64,000 nt of DNA. Origin: Enoplolaimus lenunculus (lineage: Eukaryota; Nematoda; Enoplea; Enoplida; Thoracostomopsidae). The notes beneath the pieces are model-generated. The model was not told the origin of the DNA. It saw only the letters and a program-made list of their open reading frames with translations, and did no database searches. Where the stretch lies: positions 656,773 to 720,772 of the forward strand of contig JASANG010000753.1 of NCBI GenBank assembly GCA_030248215.1, read 5' to 3'. The translations under genes were made by a program, and so were the position numbers. Positions 23,619 through 35,400 of the stretch are shown here, piece by piece (position 1 is the stretch's first letter; every line of letters starts with the position of its first letter).

Positions 23619-23876
23619 CCCCTTCTCACATTTAGTTGCCTATAGGCAACACAGCGCAGTGTATATACGTTAGTGTATATCGCACCGTGTTTAACAATTG
23701 CAACACGTATACATAGTACTAAATCACCACAAGACGTGAAAGCCCCCTCGGGTTCGAGCGTCAAGCTCCTATAGCTGAGTGGTGATGGTATACGCCTCCC
23801 ACTCCAGTCACTGGAGTTCGAATCCTAGCATAAAAGTTGGTCTCAAGGGAAATGAAAATATTCATGTGAGAAAGGG
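23619..23876 (+). mobile_element. family E: TTAA-flanked element with tRNA-like core
   Basis: Starts CCCCTTCTCACATTTAG and ends ATTCATGTGAGAAAGGG, with TTAA immediately outside both ends (23615-23618 and 23877-23880). A box TAGCTGAGTGG and B box GTTCGAATC are intact. The target TTAA lies in the AAGCTTAAG block of a family A MITE. Confidence 0.88.
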
Positions 23877-23936
23877 TTAAAACCTAAATACTCTATTACA
23901 GACAGTCCGAGCAAAAAATGGCTCGCTCGTTTCATC

Positions 23937-24126
23937 GGCCCATGTAAAGAATGGGACGAAACGTTTTTCTGTGAGTTTGCAACAGAATAAGTTTAAGCTT
24001 TAGGCTACTTTTTGCGTAGGCTTAGGCATAGGCTTACTCGTGAGCTAATTCTTACGTTAAATTTTAGCTTAGACATACGCTTAAGAACGTGATGCTATTG
24101 TTACTGCCCTGTTTTATACATTGACC
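23937..24126 (-). mobile_element. family A MITE, reverse
   Basis: Left end GGCCCATGTAAAGAATGGGA, right end CTGCCCTGTTTTATACATTG then ACC. TTAGGC core. Confidence 0.7.
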
Positions 24127-24305
24127 CGCCCCTCAAAATATCATGAGCCCAAACAACTTCTCCACAACAATGCCAATTTAGAGAGAAAAGCGACACCCGA
24201 AAACTGGATATATTCTTTCTGAACCTATGCTTAACCTGAGCCTAAGTTTGAAACTAAGTCAAGCATAACACTACCCTGAGCCAATTTTATTTTTTAATTC
24301 ATTAC

Positions 24306-24700
24306 GCGTACTGTAGTGACACGAATAAGAAAGGGGGGACTGATATTTACTTGGCCTCTCCAGAGGGTACCCCCCTTGTTATTCGGTTACGGACTGTTAT
24401 TTATTTTTAACCAGCCATCCGCCGCCCTTCGTTACTGGTATATGTACGGTATTGCAACTATCCGTCGAATGAAACCTTTGTTTGTCTTGTGTCAATAGCT
24501 TGACCGATAACGCAAGGTTATACTTAAGAATGTACTTTCAAAACTAAGTATGCTTTAAAGTTTCGAACGGTAGAATAAGGGATAATTGACATTTATGGAC
24601 TCTAATTTTGATTTATGGACTCTATCTGCTTACGGACTCTTATTAAGGATACAGACTCCTATTAATTGGGACTCAACATGGGGACCCTCTTATTACCCCC
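24306..24700 (+). mobile_element. family G element (about 400 bp)
   Basis: CGTACTGTAGTGACACGAAT, TTGTTATTCGGTTACGGACT and GACTCTAATTTTGATTTATG. Three diverged copies in the window share this order. Confidence 0.65.
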
Positions 24701-25490
24701 TCGCAAAAAGTACCAAATAAAGACTTAGGCAGACATAGGGACAGGCTCTCGTTTTAGGGCCGTCCCGGTATCTGATGGTTCTGTAAAAGAGTACACTTCT
24801 AGTTATATCTAGCTGAATTGCACATTTTGCTATGAAGTAACATTCTGAATTCATATTTGATAGGGGGGCGGTATCACATTTTTTACAGCGAACAGGTAGG
24901 GAAATAAGAAATAATGGCCAAACAGTTTTCATATTTTTTGTTAACTTATAATTTGTTGCCGACATAGGCGGTCACCAGGATGCGGCCGGATGTGAAAAAA
25001 ACCGAAGCCGGAAGCCCGAGGCGGATCCAAACATTTCTGATGGAGGGCGGGGGCGGGCTGGCAAATATTAGAAACGCAAAAATTGCTACGGGAAAAATTG
25101 TAAAAAATTGCAAGGTAGGGATTTTAATATTTTATTGCAAAAAATTCCGTTTGATAATTTGTAAAAACTGTAAGGTAGGTAGAGACCTTAGCATTTTAAC
25201 ATAAAAAATTTTTGGTCGGGGGACGTACGCCCCTCGCCCCCCCCTAGACCGCTAGTGGTGCCGGAAGCCAGCCAACATTTTTTACCGGAGCTGGAGTCGT
25301 AGGTAATGCAATATTACAGAAACATCCTTTTTGGCCAAACCGAAACCTAAATCATAACCACTGAAAATATCAGTATGGGATTCAGAAATTTTTGAAAGGG
25401 AACCAAGATAAAGTAGTTGGAAAAAGCTTGTGAGTGAAGCGAGCAAGAAGCCAAACCAAGTTTCAGTGCTAAACTTTAATACAAAATCAG

Positions 25491-25674
25491 GGTTTTGATT
25501 TGCTGTGGCGGGCCCTGTGGATGGTTCGTCTTGGATACGCCAGTGGGAAATATAATCTTATTACGTGTCTGTCTCCTGGTCGCCGTGATTATTCGACGGT
25601 GGGCGCCACGATCGAGGGTGCCACCAGAATGGTGGTTAGTATGCGCAGGTAGGACCTGTTGCTATATGTACAAG
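25491..25674 (+). CDS. doubtful GC-rich exon of unknown product
   Basis: This 184-base stretch is bounded by CAG and by a consensus donor (AAG, GTAAGT) and is richer in GC than its surroundings. Two frames are open. The frame reaching GTAAGT gives a Cys-rich peptide with a hydrophobic run (NIILLRVCLLVAVIIRRW). The other frame reads KYNLITCLSPGRRDYSTVGA and stops just after a GTAGGA donor. No family is recognised, and it matches none of the repeat families I traced here. It could equally be a repeat seen only once in this window. Confidence 0.2.
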
Positions 25675-25720
25675 GTAAGTGTATGCAAACCATAGATTAC
25701 CATACATGTGCGCATATCTC

Positions 25721-25865
25721 AGTATAAGCCAGATCGTTTTCCAGCGGATCTGTATTTAATAGAATCAGTTTAAAGTTTAGACTGTTTTTTGCTTAGGCTT
25801 AAGCTTAGGCTTTGGCTTAGGAATATGCTTATACTACTGTTCCGACCCTGTTCTGTATATGGGCC
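25721..25865 (-). mobile_element. family A MITE (subtype TATAGAACAGGGCC), 5' end worn
   Basis: CCAGATCGTTTTCC at the left and CCGACCCTGTTCTGTATATG then GGCC at the right, with TTAGGC hexamers between. Confidence 0.65.
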
Positions 25866-26417
25866 CCGTTGGTTATATTGTCCGGTAGTCAAGGATTTGA
25901 TTTTAATCTTTATCATAAAATTGACAGTGGTAATTTACTCAAATTTATGAACTTGAAACGTCAGGAATGGGTATTTATTCAAAAATAAACGAAAAAATTT
26001 TCAGTCAAAAATATATTTGCGTCACACTGTTTCCTTATACTGAATTAACCCCCCCTCCTCAATCTTTTTTTTTCGTCAAATGTCAGCAGATAAAATTTTC
26101 AAAAAAAAAACGGGGGGAATCTTAAATATAAAATCTTTGAAATGGATGATGACCTTATATGATCTAATTTCAGTTGCACACGACGAATATATTTACAAGT
26201 TTAGTGACACGTTCTTTAATTTTGAATCAAATTTTATGATTTATTTTAATTTGCTGCATTATTTTAAAGGTTAATTTTGTTTAATAAATTTTGATTAATA
26301 TTTTGACGAGGGTCGTGAAGTGGTCAGTGAACAAAGAGTAACCTGGGTGAAAAAAATGCCTGCCCTGAGCTCTGCAGTTTGTGTCTGTGGAGTCAGGATT
26401 TAATTTATGGTTGATTT

Positions 26418-26593
26418 GGCCCATGTATAGAACAGGGCTGTATGGTTTTCCGGCGGGGTGTAATAGAGTCAGTTTAAGCTTTAAACTAACTTTTAGTGTT
26501 AGGCTTAAGAACAGACTCATCCTTACGCTTAGGCTTAGGCTTAGCAATATGCTTATACTACTGTTCCAGCCGTGTTCTATATATACATTGGCC
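26418..26593 (-). mobile_element. family A MITE (subtype TATAGAACAGGGCC)
   Basis: Ends GGCCCATGTATAGAACAGGG and GTGTTCTATATATACATTGG then CC. Flanks GTTGATTT and GTTGTTTC may be a worn 8-bp duplication. Confidence 0.75.
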
Positions 26594-27096
26594 GTTGTTT
26601 CGAATTTGAGCAATGGTTTGAGAGTTTGATTTTCTGTTTAACTGTGGTTAGCAAAATTTCAATATTTGCTAATTTATCTTTCCATCATACTAACATGCAT
26701 ACACCATGAGCCATATCCTCAACTGCATGTAGCACCAATCGTTGGCTTCTATTGGTTCTTCAACAATCGACCTACAGATGTTAAGTTTGCCCGTCAGAAT
26801 GTAGGACAAATTAAGTTCGGAAAACTTGCTAATTTTTAAATCTCTCACAGGTGCAAAAGTTACAAAGCCTATCACCAACTGGTTAATAGATGCTATACAC
26901 ATTTGAAAATATGACATTTTGCTAGTTTCATTAGCCGAGCTGATACATATGTGCAATTACGCAGTGCAAGCAGCAGTACTGCACTTGTCAATTACACAAC
27001 AAGATTTCATTAGAATAGGCACCAACCAAAATATAACGACACATCCCCCCTTCGCGGGATTGCAATAGAGTAGCAGTGAGACTTTAATTTTTTGCT

Positions 27097-27300
27097 TACA
27101 CTGCAAAAAATGGTGAGCTAAATTGGCTGTCTCCGAAATCGGCTTTTCCGAACTACACAAACTGAGTTAAAAGTCGACTCCGTCAGAGTCAAATTCGACT
27201 CAATTTGACTCTGGTGGAGGCGAATTTTGGCACAGTTTGTGTAGTCAGGAAAAACCTATTTCTTAGAGAATCAGTTTAACTCACCATTTTTTGCAGTGTA
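27097..27300. mobile_element. family B foldback MITE
   Basis: Ends TACACTGCAAAAAATGGTGA and CACCATTTTTTGCAGTGTA. Confidence 0.85.
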
Positions 27301-27343
27301 GACGTATGATTAACAGGCCAAGACCTAGGAATACGCTTATATG

Positions 27344-27712
27344 CAGGGTGGAACGGTATATGTGTTTCTGGTTAAAAGTCCGTATCCGGTACTGTTCCTG
27401 TGGTAGGAATAACAACGATACCGTTATTGTGCGTTAAATGTTTCGAATCACACGTATACATAGCATTTTTTGATATATAACAATATGCTGCAATTGTTGG
27501 AAATGAAATGGAAATTACAAAATTTAACCAAAATCTTGAATATTTTTTCGTGCATCAGTTATTTTTTTCTTTAATATTTTGAACAACCAGGTGGGGAATA
27601 TTTGCATGCCTCAATTGTGTTGGACAAAAAATAAAACATATATGAAACCTTTTATTCTTCAATATCCGTTTACCGTTTCCGTTATTTTTTCACTATTCAT
27701 TTACACCCTAAC
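27344..27712 (+). mobile_element. relative of the 675-1410 hAT-like element
   Basis: Starts CAGGGTGGAACGGTATA and ends near CATTTACACCCTAACG. Its internal stretches (GTTTCCGTTATTTTTTCACT and TTCAATATCCGTT) also occur in 1320-1410. Degenerate, no transposase. Confidence 0.5.
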
Positions 27713-27949
27713 GACGTTTATGCCAGTGAAAGTATTAACATTTGGCCCTAAAACCCGATGTAGCGTAGTATAATCATCTTCAACTCCTAAAGTCGTATGC
27801 TGAGCATTTCAAATTTAGTCTATAAAATTATATTTTCATAATAAAATTGAAAACTTTTTTCTTTGAAACATGCAATTTTTGATAAACACTTAAGTAATAA
27901 TTTTCTATTTCTACCTATTTCGTTTTGGCTTATTTCGACCAGAATTCCC

Positions 27950-28115
27950 GGGTCCGTAGCCGAGGGGAAGAGGGCCGTTGGTGTTGAGCCTCCCCTGGAA
28001 AATTTTTAGACCCCCTAGAAGGGTTTCAACCTAATATGTAACTCATTGAAAACCCTTCAATGCCCCACTGAAATATTTTCAGTTCCCCCCATATCAATGT
28101 GATCTGGCTACGAGC
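27950..28115 (+). mobile_element. family D element
   Basis: GGGTCCGTAGCCGAGGGGAA to ATCAATGTGATCTGGCTACG. Confidence 0.7.
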
Positions 28116-28417
28116 CTGAAGAATCAAAGCCAAAAAATTGCGCGTCAAATATTTAGTGCTAAAATTGCGTTTAGCTTCTCGCTCACGAGATTATTTCTAT
28201 ACATATTGCGCGTGCGCGCAAGCCCCATCAGAAATTTCTAAATCCGCCACTGTTATTTATGAAAATAAATTATGGGTTTTCAAAAAATTACAAACGTTTA
28301 CGACGCTTTTTTCAAAAATATCGCAAATTTTTGACGTAAAATCGTTTTCAAAAATTGACTAAAAATTTCTATTTTAAACTCTTCTAAATTCACTATCAAA
28401 AACCCTTCAATTTTCCT

Positions 28418-28622
28418 AGCCCATGTTACTTCAAGGGGCGTAAAAGGTTTCGGGTGGGTCTATATTAGAGTGGGTGTAGATTCTTGATTACAATTTTTTT
28501 GCTGAGGCTTAGGGATTGGCTTAGACGTAGACTTAGGAACACATTTTTGCAACGCTTAGGCTTAGGTTTAGGCTTAGGAATACGCTTAATCTACTGTTAC
28601 GCCCCTAAAAGGAACATTGGCA
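28418..28622 (-). mobile_element. family A MITE (subtype GGCCAATGTT)
   Basis: Left end AGCCCATGTTACTTCAAGGG, right end CGCCCCTAAAAGGAACATTG then GC; GATTACAATTTTTTTGCTGA block and TTAGGC hexamers inside. Confidence 0.75.
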
Positions 28623-28926
28623 GACCCAAGCGGTAGGCGTAATTTGGTGACGCAACAGGTACAATTGCACCTGCAGTAAAACGTCAAATTGTTTGAAATA
28701 CCATAGTATTTACGATATAAAAAGTTTCTATTCATTATAATTTGCAAATTTAATTTCTGATGTTCGACTCCAAATTATTCGTTTTCGGAAAGTGGTTATC
28801 AGCAGTTTTTACACAATTTTTTCTCAAAATTAAAAGTTTGTTTCAAATTTGGGGTTTTAGATTTGCTATTCAGCGGGCAATTGATTATTTTATTCAACGA
28901 TTTTTTGTATCGTTTTTTGCTATTTT

Positions 28927-29211
28927 GGCCAATGTAAAGAACAGGGGCGAAACAGTGTTATAAGCTTATTCCTAAGCCTAAGCCTAATCCAAATCCTAAG
29001 CCTAAGCGTAAGAATGAGCATATTTCTAAGCCTAAGCATAAGCCTACACCAAAGCCTAAGCCTAAGCGTAAGAATAATCTTATATATAAGCCTAAGCCTA
29101 AGCCTGAGAAAAAGCCTAAGCCTAAGCCAAGCAAAAAATTAGTCTAAATCTTCAGCTTACTCTATTGCAGTCCGACAGAAAAATGTTCCATCGCTGATCT
29201 TTACATGGGCC
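28927..29211 (+). mobile_element. family A MITE (subtype AATGTAAAGAACAGGGGCGG)
   Basis: Ends GGCCAATGTAAAGAACAGGG and CTGATCTTTACATGGGCC. Flanks GCTATTTT and GTTATTTT match 7 of 8. About 180 bp of CCTAAG hexamers lie inside. Confidence 0.85.
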
Positions 29212-29417
29212 GTTATTTTGGATGATAAAAAATGTAGAAAAATTGTTAAAAAACTTACGTCAAACGGATTTAATTTCAAAACTATGCCGAAGATTAAAAA
29301 AACGATCAGAAACATTTAAAAGTTAAAAAATTTCATTAAAAATGTGATTTTAAATGGGGCAGTGCCGTTTAATTTTATAGCCGATTTCAAGTGGAATCAA
29401 GAGTCGATAATGACTCG

Positions 29418-29725
29418 TTTTTTACAAGAGTGTACAACCGGGTACATTCTGTGTGGAAAAGAATGTACCCAGCGCAGGAGCGTTTTGGCCTTACAATCCC
29501 CTTTATTTACAGGGGGGTACAACCGGTGCGAACCATGGCACTTTACGTATCCGGCATCAAAAATGATCCGCTTATAGTTTCATGTTGAGTTACTGCATGC
29601 ATGTGACAGCGACCCTCCCTCTAAATAAAGAGGGATTCGTCCAAAAACGCAACGCCCGGTGGTACATTTTGTACCATGCGGAACCGCCAAGAGTTGCACA
29701 CTCTTGTATCATGCCACTCATAGTG
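29418..29725. mobile_element. family F element
   Basis: TACAAGAGTGTACAACCGGG to AGTTGCACACTCTTGTATCA. Internal GGGTACAACCGGTGCGAACC. Confidence 0.75.
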
Positions 29726-30827
29726 GAATTAACAGTTATTTTCAAAAGCATTTTTTTCATGGAACTTTTTTCAATTTTTAAATGTTTTTGCTCGTTTTTC
29801 ACGTACTTGAAAATTACACAAACTTCGCTCCGCCCATTACAACACTAAACCGGTCGGTTGCAACAGTTGTTTTGTGAAAAATATTGACCTTCACAAAAAA
29901 ACTGTTGCTACAAAACAGTACTGTTTCCAAAAGTTTCCACAATTGTTTAGGAACCAAGTCTTAAAAAAGCAGCATAAAATTGTCTTGAAATTTTCAAATA
30001 CTCAAATTCAACTTTTTCTTTTACTTAAAAATTTACATACTTTTTTTACTTAAAAATTTCCATTGTTTTTAGACAAAATATATGTTTTGTTTTGACTCTC
30101 GAAAATTTAAGAATTATGACACCATATGAAAGTTTTGTAATAATAACAATAGTTCACGTTGGTACCAGCTGTAAAAAATTTCGCAATATCACGCAATATA
30201 ACAAATTGCGTAATAATGCGTATTTCAAGTTCGTTCACATTTCAAAACGGTTGCATACGGTAGTTTCGTAGTCCTCAAATTAAGTCAACGCAATGTGCAA
30301 TTTTACATTTATCGAACGTCAACCAAGATTTGCTTTCTATGCTAAATTTCAGTTTTTCGAATATTTTCAAAATTTCATACTAAAAGCCGGTAGAACTTGT
30401 CAATATTTGCCATCTCAAGATGCCTTTATCATTTTATAATTTCGGTCCACGCGCGTGAAACCCGAATTTTATTTCGGCACAGGAACCAGCCCTCAGGCCT
30501 AATCCAAGCCCTGTAAAAGTGCCATTTTTGGCCCCTCAATAAATTTTTGGATTTGATTAATTCCCCAGTACCTTTCCTGTATCCGCCCCTGTTTCGGCCT
30601 ATAACGCACCCGTAGAAATTCTAGACCAACCAAAACCCTTTATTTCACTACGAAATAGTATAATTCTGCAGAATCGTTAGCCGTATTATTCAAGATTCGT
30701 TATTTTCTCGATTCCGCAGTTAAAACCCCGCCAGATTTAGAAATTAAGGTTTTTAGTTTCGCCTAACACCACCCACCTAAACAACACTGTTGTATTGCGT
30801 ATTGGCAGTGTGATTATTGCAACTTTG

Positions 30828-31006
30828 GCCAATGTTACTTTAAGAGGCGTCCAGGTTTCTTGTGGGTCTATAAAACAGTAGGTTTAGATTCTAGATTCCA
30901 ATTTTTTTGCTTAGCCTTAGGCTTAGGAACTCATTTTTGCAACACTTAGGCTTAGGCTTATGAATACGCTTAATCTACTGTTACGCCCCTTAAAGTAACA
31001 TTGGCC
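30828..31006 (-). mobile_element. family A MITE (subtype GGCCAATGTT), perfect target duplication
   Basis: Ends GGCCAATGTTACTTTAAGAG and CCTTAAAGTAACATTGGCC. GCAACTTT flanks both sides. Confidence 0.9.
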
Positions 31007-32002
31007 GCAACTTTTATGCAATCTCAGTTGAACTGCACACACACACAGCTGAATTGTGTTTCTGTTGCAAATTTCGTCTAAAATACCTGCCACCTGTAAA
31101 ACATCGAGTTTGACTTTCGTGCCATATTTCGATTCGTTTCCAGTAAAAACGCACAAACTTGTACCCATTGAGGTTGTATAACAGACATTTTTTTTGCTTG
31201 GAACAAATGTTAACAACAACGGCCTGATTTTCAAAAAAAAAGAAATAATTACACTTTTTCTCGTTCAATTTTAAACATTACAAGAGACTATGTGACCTGT
31301 AAGACGACGGCGAACTGAATTGCAGTGGCCTACACCTCACCTATGGGCACCAACCTATAATTACTGACAATTGTTTGACAAAAAATTTTGTTGACTGTTT
31401 TACTTTTTTGTTACTCAATTCTTTCTTTTATATTTAAACAGTTCAAAAAATATTATTTATTTTAAACTAAGGTTTATTATTACTATTGTTATTACTATAA
31501 AAGTTGCAATTTGTTAAGGTTATGTAAGATGTCACACACCGTCGACTTATAACCCACCCCCCACTACCACGCACTGCGTAATACTTGTGTCCCCAAGATA
31601 CGAGATTGTGCAATTTGTATAGATAATTGTAATTGCAATTATCTTGCAGGTAAAAGCCAATACAGTACCGTAGTGAGTTTTTGACGGAAAGTTTTTAGTT
31701 TAAAATTAATCTAAACTCAAGTTGAACATGGAAACCAACTTGTTTCCGATAGGCATTGGTGTCTTTTTCCGTTCTTTTTCCGTTATATAAATGTCGTAAA
31801 TTGTGTTAGATTTGTGCTTATTTCAAAATCACTTAAAATTAGCCGAGTTTTTAATACTGATGCGCCGAAATTGTTTGATTTGAAATAAAAATTACAAAAC
31901 TAACGGACATTTTTTGAGAATTTAAGGTGCTTTATATACTTTAATATTCGTTTCCGTTATTTTTACTAATAGTTTATACCTTTGAATTTTTCATTTCTAA
32001 AC

Positions 32003-32212
32003 CCATATTCTCAAATGTGTGTAAAACCAGGTACCACTATGCGGTAGGTCTTGTAATTTCCGAACCAAGGAATGGTAAGGTTTGAAATTCAGTGCATTTA
32101 TCGCATTTGATTTACTTCCGTACAAAATTTGAGATCTGCAATTGCAGCAGTTCGTTAGTTAGAAAACCTATTGCTAACTGGTGATAGGTGCTATATGCAT
32201 TTGAGAATATGG
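32003..32212. mobile_element. family J element (ATTCTCAAATG ends)
   Basis: CATATTCTCAAATGTGTGTA opens and GCATTTGAGAATATG closes, with CCTATTGCTAACTGGTGATA near the end. Related stretches: 21465-21600, 26690-26925, 60600-60787. Confidence 0.68.
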
Positions 32213-32478
32213 GCCCTATTCGAAACGCATCTCTTCCAATAAGCAAAATACACGTATACTCTGATTTGTTTTTAATTTTGTAATTCTTTTAGCTATGTAC
32301 TTTTAACTAAAAATGAGCTTACATATTTTTAAATTTATTTTTATTTACCTGGCTAGAAGCACACATTCCATACCTTAGCATCACTAACGTGGTATAAACG
32401 TTCATCATGCTTATTACGTATGGCACAAAGGGTTCCACTCCACCACGACCAAAGTTTACGAGTTTTGACCAAACCACA

Positions 32479-35400
32479 ATGTTTCTTCAAATCGTAATGT
32501 GTTTTATTACGGTAAGTCATTGATAAAAACCAAAATCTTTGAATGTTGCAATAAAGCCAGATTTAGACTATTTTTTGCTTAGACTTAGGCTTATCTTTAC
32601 GTTTAGGCGTAGGCTTAGGTATACACTCAGTGTTACATTTAGGCTTACGCTTAGGTTTAGGAATATACTTACGGTACTACTGTTACGGCCCTGTTGTTTT
32701 ACACTGGCTGTATTGCCAAATGAAATGGTAATGTTTAACTGTGTTTATTTTTACCTTCTATGGTTGTATATATGGTTTGTTTTAGCTAACACTAGTTGAC
32801 TATGTTCAAGGACTTGCAATTGATAACGAGATAACAAGTAAGTCAACGGACGGTTTCGCTGTAAACCCTGGTGCCGAGTGGAGCGATATTTCAAGACTTT
32901 AGGGCGTTTATTGTATTATTTTAATGCTTATATTTAAATTTTTACCCCTTTATCACATCGACATTTACTATTGCACATAAGAGCAAATTTCAAACCGGAA
33001 TTCAAATTTACAGTCACACTACCAGGAGCTGTATGCCAATTGCAGCCCTGCGGCTGGGAAGCGTTTACCACCACTACTTGCTATATGAACTTGGCGTTTG
33101 AATCCGAAGATACTCTCTCGTCTTGTGGAGATTTTGCACTGCACATATGCGAAGAAATTGTTCAAACAATACTGATTGTGTACTAATTAATTTACGTAAT
33201 TGCAGTTTGCGCTGAGTTGCTCATAGTGTACTCTGTGGGATGCTGGTTGAAACAATTAGTAGTTGAACAAAACACTTAACATTAGAAGTACACTCAAAAT
33301 AATATTTGTGATATTTAAGAAAAAATTTCTTACATTTGAGAAATATGATTAGCAAGGTGCACTTGAAAAGTATTTCTGTTATAACAGAAATGCTTTCAAA
33401 AAACGTTTTGAAATAAGTCTGAAAATAAAAGTTTTCCAGTTATTTTTAGAACAATTGTGTTAAATATGAGCAAAACTTTTCAGATTTGCCACAGAAAACA
33501 CTTTTCTGAATAAATTCAGAAATACTTTTTTGTGTGTAGGCCCGTAGCCAGCTCACCTTGCTCGGGTGGCTAAAATGTTTTACGAGGGTCAGACAAATGT
33601 TTTCGTTGACATACAAGCAAAGATGAAAATTTTCTAAAGGGGCCAAAATTTTTTCAGAGAGGGCTGAGACCACCCTGGCTCTCTTCGGCTGCGGGTTCGA
33701 TAAGAAGGGGCTAATTTCCGACAACCTTAAACAGATTAATTTTTGTTTAAGTATTCATTTGATAAATCTGCTACCAATAGCGTCACTTTTCTCGCGGTTG
33801 TCTGCTTAAGTTTTACAGTAGCGTTTGTAAGCGTGTGAGACATGCTTTTCCGTTATGTGCGCATGCAATATAGTGCAGTCCACTATATGTATGTTAGCTG
33901 GCAGCAAAACAGTCGACACATAGTCGACGAAACATGCACGCTTAAGGAATCATATGCTGAGAGTTCGATCCCCGCTCCGTATCCGTAGGCTCGCTTTTCC
34001 AGCTGCTTAGTTGAAAGGTCTGTTGTCCCGGTTCATACCTAGACTGACAGTGTTGTTGCAATTACTACTTTTTCTACTTAGAATCGAAATTCATAAATAT
34101 GATAAAAAATGCTAAATTGATGATGTTAACGAGTTTTTAACTTTGTCTGTATTAAGCAACTTACAGGCCGGCCATGGCCGACCGGCCGATTCCTCGCCGG
34201 CGCACAAGACTACTCTCTAAAAGCTTAAACTAACTTGATTTAAGCTTAAGCTAATCCACCAGTATTAAAGTAACTTTCTAGATTAACTAAACTAACAGTT
34301 AGGTTTACGCTTAAACTTATTTAACATTTTACATATTTTCAGTTTAAGCTAAATTTAATAAACTCTTAGATGCACGGCTGCACTTGTTACTTAAACTAAA
34401 AATAAGTTTACTTAAACTCGTGTTAAACTTAAAAACACGTTAGTTTAAGTAAAACTTAAAATTGTAGTCTAGTTAGTCCGTCCAGCGATTTAAGTTTTAC
34501 TTAACCTAATATTCAAGTTGAGTTAAGCTATATAATTTAAGTTTAAGTTTTTAGAGAGTACAGCAATTTTAAAAATTTAAAATTTTAAATTTTAGATAAA
34601 CCTAAAATTGAATGCTTGGACGATCGTATTAAATTTGTCGTCGACACGAGAAGATTTTTCGCCGGCCGAATTTATGCAAAAGGCAAAGCTGCTGAACAAG
34701 CGTGCGTTGCGGTTGGATTCAACGCTTACAACACCAAAACGCCTGTATTCACACTACCTCTTGGTATTTGTGGGATGAAAAGTTTACGTTCGGTAAAATT
34801 TGAAAATATTTTTCTGCTTAGAAATCACCCTATGGGGTCGTGGAAAGTTTACAGGATAGTAATTGTTGACAGTAATATTATGCAAGTGCCACAATAATTC
34901 ATTGTGAGAATGTGACCGAAAGTGCATTTCAGTTTCAGACTGTGAACAAAATTCAAAATAAGGTTTTTTTCCAATTACTTCGGAATCGTTTGTCATTTAA
35001 TAGACATCACAGTTCACGCCAATTATTGTGGCACCTGCATTACTCTTAATCTCTACAATTATTTTTTGCGACATAAAAGCGTAATCCTAAGCCTAAAGCC
35101 TAAACACAATGACGAGCGACGAATTGTTGAGTGGATGAAATTTCGGATTACAAGTTATCGATCGACGAGTTGACGGTCGACGAATTGTCGTGATACCTAA
35201 ACGGATACATCTGTTAAACGTCAGGATCGGGATGAACAGACAATTTTGCAATTTTTCTATCCTTAACCGATTCCCGCCAGAATAAGTTGTACTTGTCGTC
35301 CAACTGTGCGCAATCCCGCAAAGTGTTAACGAATGCTAAAAACCTGTATGCAAATTTTCTCATTATAACAATCACGTCAAAGTATTATATATACTATAAA

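Larger units (their letters stand above)
20884..32478. other. intergenic region between the calmodulin-like and ZP genes
   Basis: About 11.6 kb filled with MITE copies and AT-rich sequence. Apart from the doubtful exon at 25491-25674 I found no coding signal. The ZP start codon at 32479 follows directly, with no recognised TATA box. Confidence 0.55.

Noticed and set aside
23740-23850. Functional tRNA gene inside the family E element
   Set aside because: A and B boxes are present but acceptor and anticodon arms do not pair properly, and the unit recurs within a transposon.
32971-33186. 71-residue Cys-containing plus-strand frame between ZP exons 2 and 3
   Set aside because: Its second half is a family E fragment, and exons 2 and 3 join directly in phase without it.
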